Shown here in pieces: positions 1-9,472 of a stretch of 64,000 nt of DNA. The stretch comes from Chryseobacterium shigense (GTDB taxonomy: Bacteria > Bacteroidota > Bacteroidia > Flavobacteriales > Weeksellaceae), in assembly GCF_900156575.1 (NCBI RefSeq), contig NZ_FTNY01000006.1, positions 62,001-126,000 on the forward strand. Reading direction: 5' to 3'. Made by a program: the position numbers and the translations under genes. The notes beneath the pieces were generated by a model. The model was not told where the DNA came from. It searched no databases and worked only from the letters and a program-made list of their open reading frames with translations. Numbering within the stretch: the first letter of the stretch is position 1; each line of letters begins with the position of its first letter.

Positions 1-1311
1 TGTAGGAGCATCAACCGGGATTCCGTAATATTTTCTGTAATGTTCTCCCCAAAGCCAACGGTAGACTTTCCCTTTTTGGGTAAGTTCTACAGGATAAACG
101 CTGGATTGAACGGTGCCCGGAAAGGACTTCGGATAATTATTGACAAATGCATCCGGTTTTGAAATTACCGAAATATGCGTAAGTTTTTTAAGCTGGTTAT
201 CTTTTGTCGAAAAATATTCTACGTCGGTGCTCTGATCTTTTCTGATATTCAGAACGGCAAAACCACTGCCTCCGTAAGAGAAATCGGTCTTTTCAGCAAT
301 GGTGGAAGGGTCTGTTTTAGAACCTGCACCGCTGATGATCTGTCTGATATTTCTTTCTTCATGATACTGCAGATTGTGATCATGTCCCGAAACAAAAATA
401 ATATTTTCTTTATCCTGAACGATGCTTTTCAGCCTGTTGGCGAGATCTGCATAATGCTGATTGTTGATGTCTTCAAGACTTGCTCCGGAAGAACTTCTCA
501 GGACATTGATAACACTGGCAACCACCGGAACCGGAACCTTACTTTTCAACGGATAAAGATGTGATTTTGCAGAATTGAACCCTGCATGGGTTCCGCTACT
601 GATGATAGGGTGGTGCAAAGCCACAATGATTCTTTTATCCTGATTTTTAGTGACAAGATCTTTAAATTCTGTGAAGAAATCTTCACGGGTCTTGATCGGG
701 CAGTTTTTGTTCACCCCCGGATACTGATCCCAGTTTACCAGGGCCCATTCGGTATCAATGACGATAAGTTTGATGTCTTTAGAAAGATTAATATCATCAA
801 TACCGCATGAATTTTTAGGCAGGAAAGATTTTTTATCGTTGAAATAAGTTCTGACAAGATCTTCCTGTGCTTTCAATCCTTCCAGGCCATTATTCCAGTC
901 ATGATTTCCGGGAATGACTAAGGTTTTTCCCTTGAAATTCTTGGTGATGGAAAACTGGTTTTCCAGTTTTTGCTTTGCTAATGCATAGTCTTTATCTGAT
1001 TCTTTGGGTAAACCGTTGGGATAGATATTATCACCCAGGAAGATCAGCATAGAGTTGCTGTCTGCGGAATCCAGTTTGTTTTTGAGTAAATTTAAGGTGT
1101 GCTGTGCCTGAGGTTCGTCCGCATTTCCGGCATCTCCAATCAGGAAAATTTTAAAATCATTTTCAGATTTTATATCAGAATTTTCAACTTCAAATAAGTT
1201 TTTACCCTTTTTTACGTTATATGTTGCGCAGGAATAAAGAACTCCTGCAGATAATACTGCTCTAAAGGCAATAGAAGTATTTTTTAAATGAGTTTTAAAG
1301 GATAAATTCAT
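1..1311 (-). CDS. Metallophosphoesterase lipoprotein (partial, 3' end outside window)
   Basis: Calcineurin-like phosphoesterase, probably an exported lipoprotein acting on phosphate esters at the cell envelope. The reading frame is open from an ATG at 1311 down to base 1 (437 codons) with no stop, so the C-terminus lies outside the window. A hydrophobic stretch ends in a lipobox-like YSC with Cys28. The metal-binding blocks follow in the expected order: GDAG (about 59-62), GDN (91-93), GNHD (133-136), then HHPIIS and GHDHN further on. These are the signature residues of the family. The specific substrate cannot be read from the sequence. It diverges from the HD/PycTM gene 26 bases away. Confidence 0.88.
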   Translation of the reverse strand, partial: MNLSFKTHLKNTSIAFRAVLSAGVLYSCATYNVKKGKNLFEVENSDIKSENDFKIFLIGDAGNADEPQAQHTLNLLKNKLDSADSNSMLIFLGDNIYPNGLPKESDKDYALAKQKLENQFSITKNFKGKTLVIPGNHDWNNGLEGLKAQEDLVRTYFNDKKSFLPKNSCGIDDINLSKDIKLIVIDTEWALVNWDQYPGVNKNCPIKTREDFFTEFKDLVTKNQDKRIIVALHHPIISSGTHAGFNSAKSHLYPLKSKVPVPVVASVINVLRSSSGASLEDINNQHYADLANRLKSIVQDKENIIFVSGHDHNLQYHEERNIRQIISGAGSKTDPSTIAEKTDFSYGGSGFAVLNIRKDQSTDVEYFSTKDNQLKKLTHISVISKPDAFVNNYPKSFPGTVQSSVYPVELTQKGKVYRWLWGEHYRKYYGIPVDAPT

Positions 1312-1337
1312 AAATTTACAATAACAAAAAATCAGGA

Positions 1338-2519
1338 ATGAGCATTTTACACAAAGCTAAAGATTATGTCGAAATCTTATTCAAAGATAAGTTATCTTCT
1401 GTATACTTTTATCATAATTTTATTCATACGACCTATACTGTCAATAAGGCAGAAGAGATCATGCGAAGTACTCCTGTATCTAAAGAAGATCAGGAAAAGG
1501 TTCTCCTTGCGCTATGGTTTCATGATACGGGCTATGTAGAATGTGCCCAGAACCATGAAGAAAAAGGCGTGACCATTCTTTCCGATTTTCTGAAGCAGGA
1601 AAATTATCCTGAAAGTTATATTGAAGATGTATCGCGATTGATTATGGCGACAAAGATCACCTATGAACCGCAGAATCTTCTGGAGAAGATCGTGAAAGAT
1701 GCGGATTGCAGTCACTTTGCCAGCCACGATTACAATGATATTTCTGACGCCCTGAGAAAGGAGTGGGAGCTAACTAATGTGAGGTGCTTCTCCAATGAAG
1801 AATGGAATGCCGGAAATCTGGATATGCTCAAAAACAAGCATCACTACTACACGGATTATGCAAAAGAAAACTGGGAGCCTCTGAAAAAGAAAAATATCAA
1901 GAAAATAGAAAAGAAGCTGGAAAAAGATGAAGATAAAAAAGAGGACAAAAAAGAAACATCCGATAGTAAGAAGGAACCTAAAGACACAAAATCTGATCGT
2001 AGCGTAGATACCCTATTCCGGGTAACTTTGAATAATCATACAAGATTGAGCGATATTGCAGACAGCAAGGCGAATATTCTTCTTTCCGTTAATGCCATCA
2101 TTATTTCAGTCTGTCTTTCTGTACTGGTTCCTAAGCTGGATACCCCTAAGAATGCTCATCTGATCATTCCAAGCTTTGTGCTGCTGCTTTCAAGTGTTTT
2201 GACGATTATATTTGCCATCTTATCTACAAAACCGAATGTAACCAAAACCAATTTTACAGCTCAGGATATCACAGACCGGAAAGTCAATCTTTTGTTCTTC
2301 GGAAACTTTCATCAAATGATGTTTAACGACTATCACAATGCCATGAAAGATCTCATCAAAGACCGGGATTATATCTATGATTCAATGGTAAAGGATCTTT
2401 ATTTTCTGGGAAAAGTTCTTGACAGAAAGTATAAGCTTTTATCGATAACGTATAAGATTTTTATGGCTGGAATTATTATTTCCGTGCTTTCTTTTGCGTA
2501 TGCTTTTCTTACTCTTTAA
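1338..2519 (+). CDS. HD-domain protein fused to Pycsar-type membrane effector domain (PycTM-like)
   Basis: 393 residues in three parts. Residues 1 to about 180 form an HD phosphohydrolase-type domain, with His26/His30, the His62-Asp63 pair, His73-Glu74 and Asp121. Residues 184-221 are a very Lys/Glu/Asp-rich linker. The C-terminal part contains the NNHTRLSDIADSKANILLS block (232-250) and hydrophobic segments at about 245-265, 275-295 and 373-392, which resembles the membrane effector domain of Pycsar anti-phage systems. In Pycsar, a cyclic CMP or UMP signal triggers membrane damage. No nucleotidyl cyclase gene is adjacent, so this may be a stand-alone or host-encoded relative. Domain assignment is by recognition; immune function is inference. 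Confidence 0.8.
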   Translation: MSILHKAKDYVEILFKDKLSSVYFYHNFIHTTYTVNKAEEIMRSTPVSKEDQEKVLLALWFHDTGYVECAQNHEEKGVTILSDFLKQENYPESYIEDVSRLIMATKITYEPQNLLEKIVKDADCSHFASHDYNDISDALRKEWELTNVRCFSNEEWNAGNLDMLKNKHHYYTDYAKENWEPLKKKNIKKIEKKLEKDEDKKEDKKETSDSKKEPKDTKSDRSVDTLFRVTLNNHTRLSDIADSKANILLSVNAIIISVCLSVLVPKLDTPKNAHLIIPSFVLLLSSVLTIIFAILSTKPNVTKTNFTAQDITDRKVNLLFFGNFHQMMFNDYHNAMKDLIKDRDYIYDSMVKDLYFLGKVLDRKYKLLSITYKIFMAGIIISVLSFAYAFLTL

Positions 2520-2537
2520 TTAAAAAAATAAATACAG

Positions 2538-3461
2538 ATGATTGTCAGACAGCGGACCAATTGGCTGAAAATGTTGTTTATATGGAGAGGTTCCGTACTG
2601 AAGAAAATTATAGTTCAGCTGAGTGTTATTTTATTATTTTCACTGTCGATTTATTTTTTTAAAGGAAAGATCTTTGATTATAAAGTACATCTTAATCCTA
2701 CCATTTTTACCTTGCTGGGGCTCGCACTGGCTATTTTCATGGGATTCTGTAATTCCGCCAGTTACGACCGTTTCTGGGAAGGCCGTAAACTCTGGGGATC
2801 ACTGGTGATTGAAACCAGATCGCTGACAAGACAGATTCTTTCCCTGGTGAATGATCCTTCCGCAGGAGCGAAAGAAGAAAAGGAAAAGATCATTAAATTA
2901 ATATCAGCATTTGGCTGGTCTCTGAATTACCAGCTGAGAGATAAATCCGGGACGGAACATTTAACCAGGCTTCTTTCTCCGGAACAGGCAGAAGAGGTGA
3001 AGGATAAAAAATTTATTCCAAGCATTATTCTGGGTTTTATGGCAGACTGGCTGAATGAGCAACAGCGAAAAGGAAATATCGACACCATCGTTATGACTTC
3101 TATGGATCATCAGCTGAACCAGTTTTCCAATATTTCGGGAGGATGTGAAAGAATCTACAATACGCCACTCCCATTTGCGTACAGTGTTTTGCTTCACCGC
3201 ACGGTGTATCTGTATTGCTTCTGGCTGCCTTTTGGATTGGTGGATTCACTGGGGTGGATGATGCCTTTGATCGTTCTTTTGATCAGTTATACCTTTATTG
3301 CGCTGGATGCGATCATTCAGGAAATAGGGGAACCGTTTGGGGAAGAGGAAAATGATCTGGCGCTGAACAGCATCTGCAGAACTATTGAATATTCTATTTT
3401 CGAGCAGGCAGGAATACCGCAGGATGAGCTTAAAAAGCCGGATTCTTATTTTATTGATTAA
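2538..3461 (+). CDS. Bestrophin-like (YneE family) membrane channel protein
   Basis: 307 residues, starting 18 bases after the preceding stop, so probably co-transcribed with the HD/PycTM gene. The N-terminus (IVRQRTNWLKMLFIWRGSVL) and the conserved block around SYDRFWEGRKLWG (about 75-87) are typical of bacterial bestrophins, which form chloride or cation channels in the inner membrane. Hydrophobic segments lie near residues 20-40, 52-72 and 213-262. The length fits the family, about 300 residues. Ion selectivity cannot be deduced. Confidence 0.85.
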   Translation: MIVRQRTNWLKMLFIWRGSVLKKIIVQLSVILLFSLSIYFFKGKIFDYKVHLNPTIFTLLGLALAIFMGFCNSASYDRFWEGRKLWGSLVIETRSLTRQILSLVNDPSAGAKEEKEKIIKLISAFGWSLNYQLRDKSGTEHLTRLLSPEQAEEVKDKKFIPSIILGFMADWLNEQQRKGNIDTIVMTSMDHQLNQFSNISGGCERIYNTPLPFAYSVLLHRTVYLYCFWLPFGLVDSLGWMMPLIVLLISYTFIALDAIIQEIGEPFGEEENDLALNSICRTIEYSIFEQAGIPQDELKKPDSYFID

Positions 3462-3561
3462 TCCGTTACATGAAAATGGATAGGGGAAGAGAGAGGTGAT
3501 GAAATGAGACAAATAATTACCCCACTTTAATACATATTTCAGGATTCTTCCGATCAGCTTT

Positions 3562-5868
3562 TCAGCTATTGGTCAATGAAATTCTCACAGCCAATAGCCC
3601 TGTGATTCCTTGTAAATCTTCTACTTTTAAAAATTCCACATCATTCTGCAAAATTCCTTTTTTCTGAAGCTTATTGATATATTCCAAGTATTCTCTCTGG
3701 TTTTCCATACCGAAATAAACAATGGTGATTTTTCCGGGACAGGTGATTCTTTCTGAAGAGTCTTTAACATGGGCTTTATCCAGACGTTTCTTTACAATTT
3801 CATAATAAGAATTGTAGGCACCGTCCACATCGAAGCGCTTTTCATCCATTCTGAAACGGATGTCTATTTTTTCGTTATAAACAAAAATAAGCGACGCAAT
3901 ATCTAACGGGATGGGCAGATCTCTTTTGAAATTTTGAAATTCACGTTCCATGTTGCACATGGTTTTAAGCTGCCAGTATCTTAATTTGTGGACTTCTTTT
4001 GAAGTATAGTTGAGATCCGGTGCAATATTGTGCCCAATGTACAGATTGTGTTCTACACCATCAGATTTAAATCTTTCATAATAATGTGGGAAGATCTGCT
4101 GTGCTTTAACCTGACTTTCATCCAGCATATCGGCCAGTTTTCTGTTAACCAGTGTTATGGAATCATCCAGGCTTTTTCTGTTGGCGTAAAATAAATCGGT
4201 TTGTGCAAAAACCTGTACAAAATAATCTTTGATCTTAGTCTTGATCTCTTTGTCTGTTTTAAGTTCCAGTTTTCCCTGCAGATAAGGATGGATTTCCTCT
4301 CTTAAAAGTCTTTGGAGACGTTGTTCCGTATCAGCTTTGATCTCGTTGTTCAGTTCATTTTCAAAAACATCCAGTGCCAGGAGATATTTTTCTGAGTCCG
4401 AATTGATCATGGTAAATAAATCCTGAAGCGTTTCAAGTTGCTGGTTGAGGTCTTCAAGCATGAGATTAAAACGCTTTTCTGAGGAAGAACGGATATCAGA
4501 GAACCCGAACAAAGGGGTCAGGTTTTTGAATGAGATCTGTTTCAGCGTATACATTTTTTTCCCCAGGGAAGCATTGAAATATTTCTCGGCTTCGTTTCTG
4601 AACTTCCACACCACACTGTCGTGGATGGAGGTGTATTCTCGCTGGATAATCGCTTCTATCTGGTAGTTTTTTTCAAAGCTGAATCTGTTCAGGGAGAAGA
4701 GAATCATATCGGTGAAAAACTCCATTTTTTTCAGCTTCAATCCGTTGAAGCTGTTGGCTTGTGGAGAAGTGAACTCCATGATGGCCAGAAGATCATTGTC
4801 TTTCATGATGGGAATCACCATGAAGCTGTTGATGTTGTTATCCCTTAAAATACTGAAAGAAGGAAGTTCTTTGATAGGGTCATCCAGATTGTTGACATTT
4901 GAGATGACAATCGGTTTGGAGTTGTGGTTTAAATTGGTGAATGTATTCTTTCGGGTTTCTTCATCAAATGCATTGATCCAGAAATCCAGAACATGGTGGG
5001 TAAAGATATTTTCATAGATCGGAAGTCTGCCGAGTTTCTGATCTTTTTTGTCAAAAAGCATGAGCCCGAAGTTAAGTTCAGGAACATCAAAATAAGATTT
5101 GAAAATTTCAACAAGGTTTTCATTCGGACTGAGATCTTCCGGATCGATTTCTATCATACTCGACTTCAGGTCAGATAATGCAACTTCTGAAGTACAGTCT
5201 ACCAGTGAAATAATAGCAAAACCTTTCAGGACCCACGATTGCGATGGAAAGTATTTTTTCCAAAGCTGGAAATCATCGAGATTTTCCAGCAGCATATCAA
5301 GTATATCGTCAGAAGGAATCTTTGCCGTTTCAGTAGGGTAAAGATCCGTAAAATCTGAATTGATCGTGATTTTATAGTGCTTCATGATTCCCAGTCTGTT
5401 CGGGATATCATAATAAAGCGGCATGGTGCTTTTGATGTCTCTTTTGAAATATGTTTGTATGATGAGGCAGCAACAGAATACATAAAATTCATCATCATCT
5501 ATATTTCTCAGCTCTATTTCAAAATCTTTTCCGGCATCTTTAAGGATGTGTTTAAATCTTTCTGTATAGTTGAAAGTGACATTGGAAAGCGGAATACTGG
5601 CAGCCTTAATTTCATTATTGGTCAATCCTGTGGGGAAAAGATCGGCAAGTAGCAGTCTGATGAGGTCTTGATGTTTTTCAAGAAGTGAAACATCCTGGAA
5701 GCCGTCTTTCAGTTCCTGAAAATTTTTGGTACTGTCAATTAATGATTCAGCATAATTAGCCCGGTATTCCAAGCGGTCGTTATAACGGATATGTTCCAGC
5801 ACATCCAAATATTTTTCGAATGATATAAGAACCTGAAATGGAGCGTCTTTTTTATAAAGATTGGCCAA
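3562..5868 (-). CDS. Large GAF-domain-containing protein
   Basis: 768 residues, no signal peptide and no membrane segment, so probably cytoplasmic. The middle third (about 260-420, including LPIYENIFTHHVLDFW and the stretch around SFMVIPIMKDNDLLAIMEF) has the pattern of a GAF sensory domain. The flanks are mostly helical and charged. The C-terminal region has no recognisable kinase, cyclase or HTH module, so the output is unknown. Convergent with the bestrophin gene. Similar long GAF proteins are common in Flavobacteriia, but I cannot name a function. Confidence 0.7.
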   Translation of the reverse strand: MANLYKKDAPFQVLISFEKYLDVLEHIRYNDRLEYRANYAESLIDSTKNFQELKDGFQDVSLLEKHQDLIRLLLADLFPTGLTNNEIKAASIPLSNVTFNYTERFKHILKDAGKDFEIELRNIDDDEFYVFCCCLIIQTYFKRDIKSTMPLYYDIPNRLGIMKHYKITINSDFTDLYPTETAKIPSDDILDMLLENLDDFQLWKKYFPSQSWVLKGFAIISLVDCTSEVALSDLKSSMIEIDPEDLSPNENLVEIFKSYFDVPELNFGLMLFDKKDQKLGRLPIYENIFTHHVLDFWINAFDEETRKNTFTNLNHNSKPIVISNVNNLDDPIKELPSFSILRDNNINSFMVIPIMKDNDLLAIMEFTSPQANSFNGLKLKKMEFFTDMILFSLNRFSFEKNYQIEAIIQREYTSIHDSVVWKFRNEAEKYFNASLGKKMYTLKQISFKNLTPLFGFSDIRSSSEKRFNLMLEDLNQQLETLQDLFTMINSDSEKYLLALDVFENELNNEIKADTEQRLQRLLREEIHPYLQGKLELKTDKEIKTKIKDYFVQVFAQTDLFYANRKSLDDSITLVNRKLADMLDESQVKAQQIFPHYYERFKSDGVEHNLYIGHNIAPDLNYTSKEVHKLRYWQLKTMCNMEREFQNFKRDLPIPLDIASLIFVYNEKIDIRFRMDEKRFDVDGAYNSYYEIVKKRLDKAHVKDSSERITCPGKITIVYFGMENQREYLEYINKLQKKGILQNDVEFLKVEDLQGITGLLAVRISLTNS

Positions 5869-5995
5869 GAGCTGAAATTTAAAGTAAAGTTATGAAAAAA
5901 AGGACACTTCCGGATTGGGTGTAAATTGGTGAAAACTGTCTTTTATTGCAGCTTTACTCCTTTTTATCAAACAAAATCCTGAAATCGGTAGGGCA

Positions 5996-6247
5996 TTATC
6001 TGTAGTTGCTTTTCTTTTTAAAATAATCTACAGTTTTGTGAAAAAGATTAGGATAAAATTCTGATGTTCCAATCTTTAATTCTTTGGTTACCGGAAACAG
6101 AAATTTCATTAGCGGCACACTGAATATAATAGCAACAGCCGCGACAAGCATTCCGTAATTGCCCACATCTGTTTTGTCTTTGCTTACATAAAAAACAACT
6201 GCAGCAATGACTGATGAGGTCAATAAAGTGATAAGATTTTTTTTCAT
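5996..6247 (-). CDS. Small two-helix membrane protein, unknown function
   Basis: 83 residues from the ATG at 6247. A TTG nine bases upstream would add three residues, but the ATG giving MKKNLITLL is preferred. Two hydrophobic segments (about 6-22 and 31-48) are followed by a charged tail ending in KKKSNYR. Nothing identifies a family. It lies between the GAF gene and the nuo terminator and seems to stand alone. Confidence 0.6.
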   Translation of the reverse strand: MKKNLITLLTSSVIAAVVFYVSKDKTDVGNYGMLVAAVAIIFSVPLMKFLFPVTKELKIGTSEFYPNLFHKTVDYFKKKSNYR

Positions 6248-6440
6248 GGTGGTCAATGTTATTCAAATTTAACTGTTTTCCGGCATATTTTAAATAAAAA
6301 CTCAGTGTTTCTGGTGTTAAGGTTTATACATTTTTTATAATTCTATTTTGAGGGTGTATAATTTTCAGGTTCAGTAGGTGGCTAAAAAAGGATTTCTGTG
6401 ATTCGTTTCATCTGAAAGTTTTTAAAGAGACCAGTTTACC

Positions 6441-6473
6441 ACAAAAAAAGCACAACTTTTCAGTTGTGCTTTT
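6441..6473 (-). terminator. Intrinsic terminator of the nuo operon
   Basis: A 12-bp perfect stem (6446-6457 with 6462-6473), 4-base loop and, on the minus strand, a run of seven T directly after the stem. It lies about 20 bases past the nuoN stop codon. The plus strand has only a short T-run, so it acts mainly on the nuo transcript. Confidence 0.9.
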
Positions 6474-6493
6474 GTATATTTTTACGTTAGATC

Positions 6494-7879
6494 TTACAGT
6501 CCGAACTGTCTTGCGAACAGGTCCGGGAAAACACCCAACAGAATAATAGATGCGATGACAAATACCGCTACGATATTGTAAGTAATCGTTACTTTTTCTG
6601 AAGATTTGAATGTAGAATCTTTAAAGAAGAACATAGAAATGATCAGTCTTAAATAATAAGCAATAGATACTGCAGAACCTAATACCGCTACCAATACTAA
6701 GAAAACGCCATGCTTGGAATTCATCGCCTGAGAGAATAAAGCAAATTTCCCCATGAAACCTGCAGTTAAAGGAACTCCTGCCATTGATAGCATAGAGATC
6801 GCTGCAACAGTTGCCAGTAGAGGTTCAGATTTTGCCAATCCTTTGAAGGCTCCGAAAGAAGTTTCTCTCTTCAGTTTTTCTACATAGATCAGACACATGA
6901 AAACACCTACCGTAGATAATGAGTAAGCAAATAAATAGAATGCCAGGTTATAGGTAGAAAGGCTGGTCATTCCGAAGAATACCAATCCGATGTATCCAGC
7001 GTGAGATACAGAAGAGTAAGCCAGCATTCTTTTGGCATTGGTCTGGGCAAGACCCATTACGTTGGCTAAAAGCAAGGTGATGATTAAGAATACTCCAAAA
7101 ACATTAATCCACTGTTCTGTCACTCCTCCAAATCCGATGGTCATTAATCTGAACAAAGCAAAGAATCCTGAGATCTTTACCACACTCGCCATGAATGCCG
7201 TGATAAGTGAAGGGGCACCGGCATATACGTCCGGGCTCCACATGTGGAAAGGGGCTAATGCTACTTTGAATGCCAACGCACACAAAATAAGCAGAACACC
7301 TAAAATGAACATGGCATCTTTTGGATTTTTAACGCCAAAATCCTGGATTTTATACAGGTCAAAGCTTCCGCTGCTTCCGTAGATAAATGCGATCCCGAAC
7401 AGTAAGAAACCTGTTGCGAAAGCACCCATCAGGAAATATTTGATCGAAGCTTCGTTTGATCTTAAATCAGTTTTGTTGGCACCCGCCATTACATATAACG
7501 GGATGGAAAGAATTTCTACTCCTAAGAAAAGAGTAACCAGATTCTGGTATCCGAAAAGGACGATTCCTCCGCATAATGCAAAAAGCATCAGTGCATATAA
7601 TTCCGACTGGTGGCTTCTGTGATTGCTGAATGCAAAACCTCCCAGGAAGAATAACAATAAGGTTGTTACAATAGATATTTTGGTGAATAAAGCCGTATTT
7701 GCAGTGTATTCATACATGTGTCTGTACTTTTCAAAGAAAGCACATTCAGGTAAGAAACTTACATATAAAGCGATGATCAATCCTAAAATCCCAATGTATC
7801 TTGCGAATTTTCCTTGTTCAAAAACTCCTGAAAATAACGCAATAACTGCCGTTAGGAAAACAATAATTAAAACACTCAT
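6494..7879 (-). CDS. nuoN: NADH-quinone oxidoreductase subunit N
   Basis: 461 residues, almost entirely hydrophobic, with about 13-14 transmembrane helices. It is one of the three antiporter-like proton-pumping subunits of complex I in the inner membrane. Recognisable blocks are the helix with GVEILSIPLYVMAG (Glu about 121), the conserved Lys in FKVALAPFHMWSPDVYAGAP, and the NAKRMLAYSSVSHAGY loop. It is the last gene of the operon, 99 bases after nuoM, and is followed by an intrinsic terminator. Confidence 0.96.
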   Translation of the reverse strand: MSVLIIVFLTAVIALFSGVFEQGKFARYIGILGLIIALYVSFLPECAFFEKYRHMYEYTANTALFTKISIVTTLLLFFLGGFAFSNHRSHQSELYALMLFALCGGIVLFGYQNLVTLFLGVEILSIPLYVMAGANKTDLRSNEASIKYFLMGAFATGFLLFGIAFIYGSSGSFDLYKIQDFGVKNPKDAMFILGVLLILCALAFKVALAPFHMWSPDVYAGAPSLITAFMASVVKISGFFALFRLMTIGFGGVTEQWINVFGVFLIITLLLANVMGLAQTNAKRMLAYSSVSHAGYIGLVFFGMTSLSTYNLAFYLFAYSLSTVGVFMCLIYVEKLKRETSFGAFKGLAKSEPLLATVAAISMLSMAGVPLTAGFMGKFALFSQAMNSKHGVFLVLVAVLGSAVSIAYYLRLIISMFFFKDSTFKSSEKVTITYNIVAVFVIASIILLGVFPDLFARQFGL

Positions 7880-7978
7880 AATATAGATTTGAGATGTGAG
7901 ACAGGGGAGATGGGATACAATTTCTGATTCCTCATTTCTTAATCTCTTAATTTTTTAATTTTTAAATCTTTTAATCTT

Positions 7979-9472
7979 CTAATTAGCCATTGCTGTGTAG
8001 ATAAACGTCAGCGAACTATTCACCATATCGATTACCGGCTGAGGGAATATACCCAGCAAGATGACGAAAACCGATAAACTTGCCAATACAGAAAATTCCA
8101 CAGCGGATAAATCTTTTGCTGTACTTAAAACGGCTTCGTTTCCTTCACCAAACATTGCTTTTCCGTAGAATCTCAACAGGTAAACGGCACAAAGAATAAC
8201 GGTAAGACCAGCGATTACTGCTGCCAATCCGTTAAAGTCATAAACCGATTTCAACAAAATAAATTCTCCGATGAATCCGTTGGTTAATGGAACTCCCATT
8301 GAACCTAATATAATGATCAGGAACAACACGGCAAACTTAGGAGCTACTTTGGCTAAACCTCCCATTTGTCTGATGTCTCTTGATTTAAATCTCTTGTATA
8401 AAATATCACAACAGTAGAATAGTCCCACCACGTTGATACCATGCGCAAAAGTCTGTACTAACGCTCCTTCAGCTCCTTCAATATTGAATGTTCCTCTTAA
8501 CGTGATCACTGCAGAAGAGAAGATCCCTGCTACCATCAATCCTACGTGAGAGAAAGAAGAATACGCGATGATTCTCTTCATATCGGTCTGAATAATCGCG
8601 ATAAGTGCTCCGTGAACAATTCCTACAATAGCAAGTATAATCACGATCTGTCCTGAAATTCCGGCAATAGGAAGAGGAGTGATCGGAAGAAGATAACGGA
8701 TAACCCCATAGATCGCCATCTTCAGCATGATCCCTGATAAAAGCATAGATCCCTGAGTAGGAGAGTAGGTGTACGTATCCGGCTGCCACGTATGGAAAGG
8801 GAATACTGGTAATTTCACTGCAAAGGCAAAGAAGATAAACCAGAATACCACCGTCTGTTGTGCTTCGTTAAGCTGGGCATTGTATAAATCTGTTAAAGCG
8901 AAAGAAGCAGAGTGGTTGTACACATAGATCAATCCGGCTAACATAAATAGTGACCCAACGAATGTATAGACAAAGAATTTCGTTGTGAATTCAAATCTTT
9001 TATTTTCCTGTCCCCAAAGTCCGGCGATGAACCAGATTGGAATCAGGGTTACTTCCCAGAAAATGTAGAACAACAGTCCGTCTAAAGAAGTGAACACGCC
9101 TACAAGACCGAACTGCATCAGCAGAATCAGACCGTAGAATGTATTTCTATAGTTTACATTTTCATTAAAAGAAGATAAAATAATGATGGGCGTTAAAATA
9201 TTGGTCAGCAATAACAGAAGCAGACTCATTCCGTCGATGCCGAAATGAAGTGAGCTTTTAATAAATTGTGACCAAGGGTAGTTGATCTCGTGCTGCAGTA
9301 CACTGTCCACCGTTGGATTAAAATCAAAATCCGCTGCGATGTAAAATGTAATAAGCATTTGGATCAAAGCTATTCCTAGCGCCAAATATTTGCTGGATTT
9401 ATTTTTCCATGCAAAAACTAATCCCGAACCTACTAGAGGTAATAGTAATAATGTTAATAATAAACCAGACAT
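7979..9472 (-). CDS. nuoM: NADH-quinone oxidoreductase subunit M
   Basis: 497 residues, multi-pass inner-membrane proton-pumping subunit of complex I. Diagnostic blocks include FYIFWEVTLIPIWFIAG with the conserved Glu, VKLPVFPFHTWQPDTYTYSP with a conserved Lys, and the MKRIIAYSSFSHVG loop. The ATG shares one base with the nuoL stop (TAATG arrangement at 9470-9474), which implies translational coupling. Length is normal for the family. Confidence 0.97.
   Translation of the reverse strand: MSGLLLTLLLLPLVGSGLVFAWKNKSSKYLALGIALIQMLITFYIAADFDFNPTVDSVLQHEINYPWSQFIKSSLHFGIDGMSLLLLLLTNILTPIIILSSFNENVNYRNTFYGLILLMQFGLVGVFTSLDGLLFYIFWEVTLIPIWFIAGLWGQENKRFEFTTKFFVYTFVGSLFMLAGLIYVYNHSASFALTDLYNAQLNEAQQTVVFWFIFFAFAVKLPVFPFHTWQPDTYTYSPTQGSMLLSGIMLKMAIYGVIRYLLPITPLPIAGISGQIVIILAIVGIVHGALIAIIQTDMKRIIAYSSFSHVGLMVAGIFSSAVITLRGTFNIEGAEGALVQTFAHGINVVGLFYCCDILYKRFKSRDIRQMGGLAKVAPKFAVLFLIIILGSMGVPLTNGFIGEFILLKSVYDFNGLAAVIAGLTVILCAVYLLRFYGKAMFGEGNEAVLSTAKDLSAVEFSVLASLSVFVILLGIFPQPVIDMVNSSLTFIYTAMAN

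Noticed and set aside
175-810. Plus-strand ORFs of 129 and 74 codons opposite the first gene
   Set aside because: They are antisense shadows of the metallophosphoesterase, whose frame is continuous and carries all family motifs.
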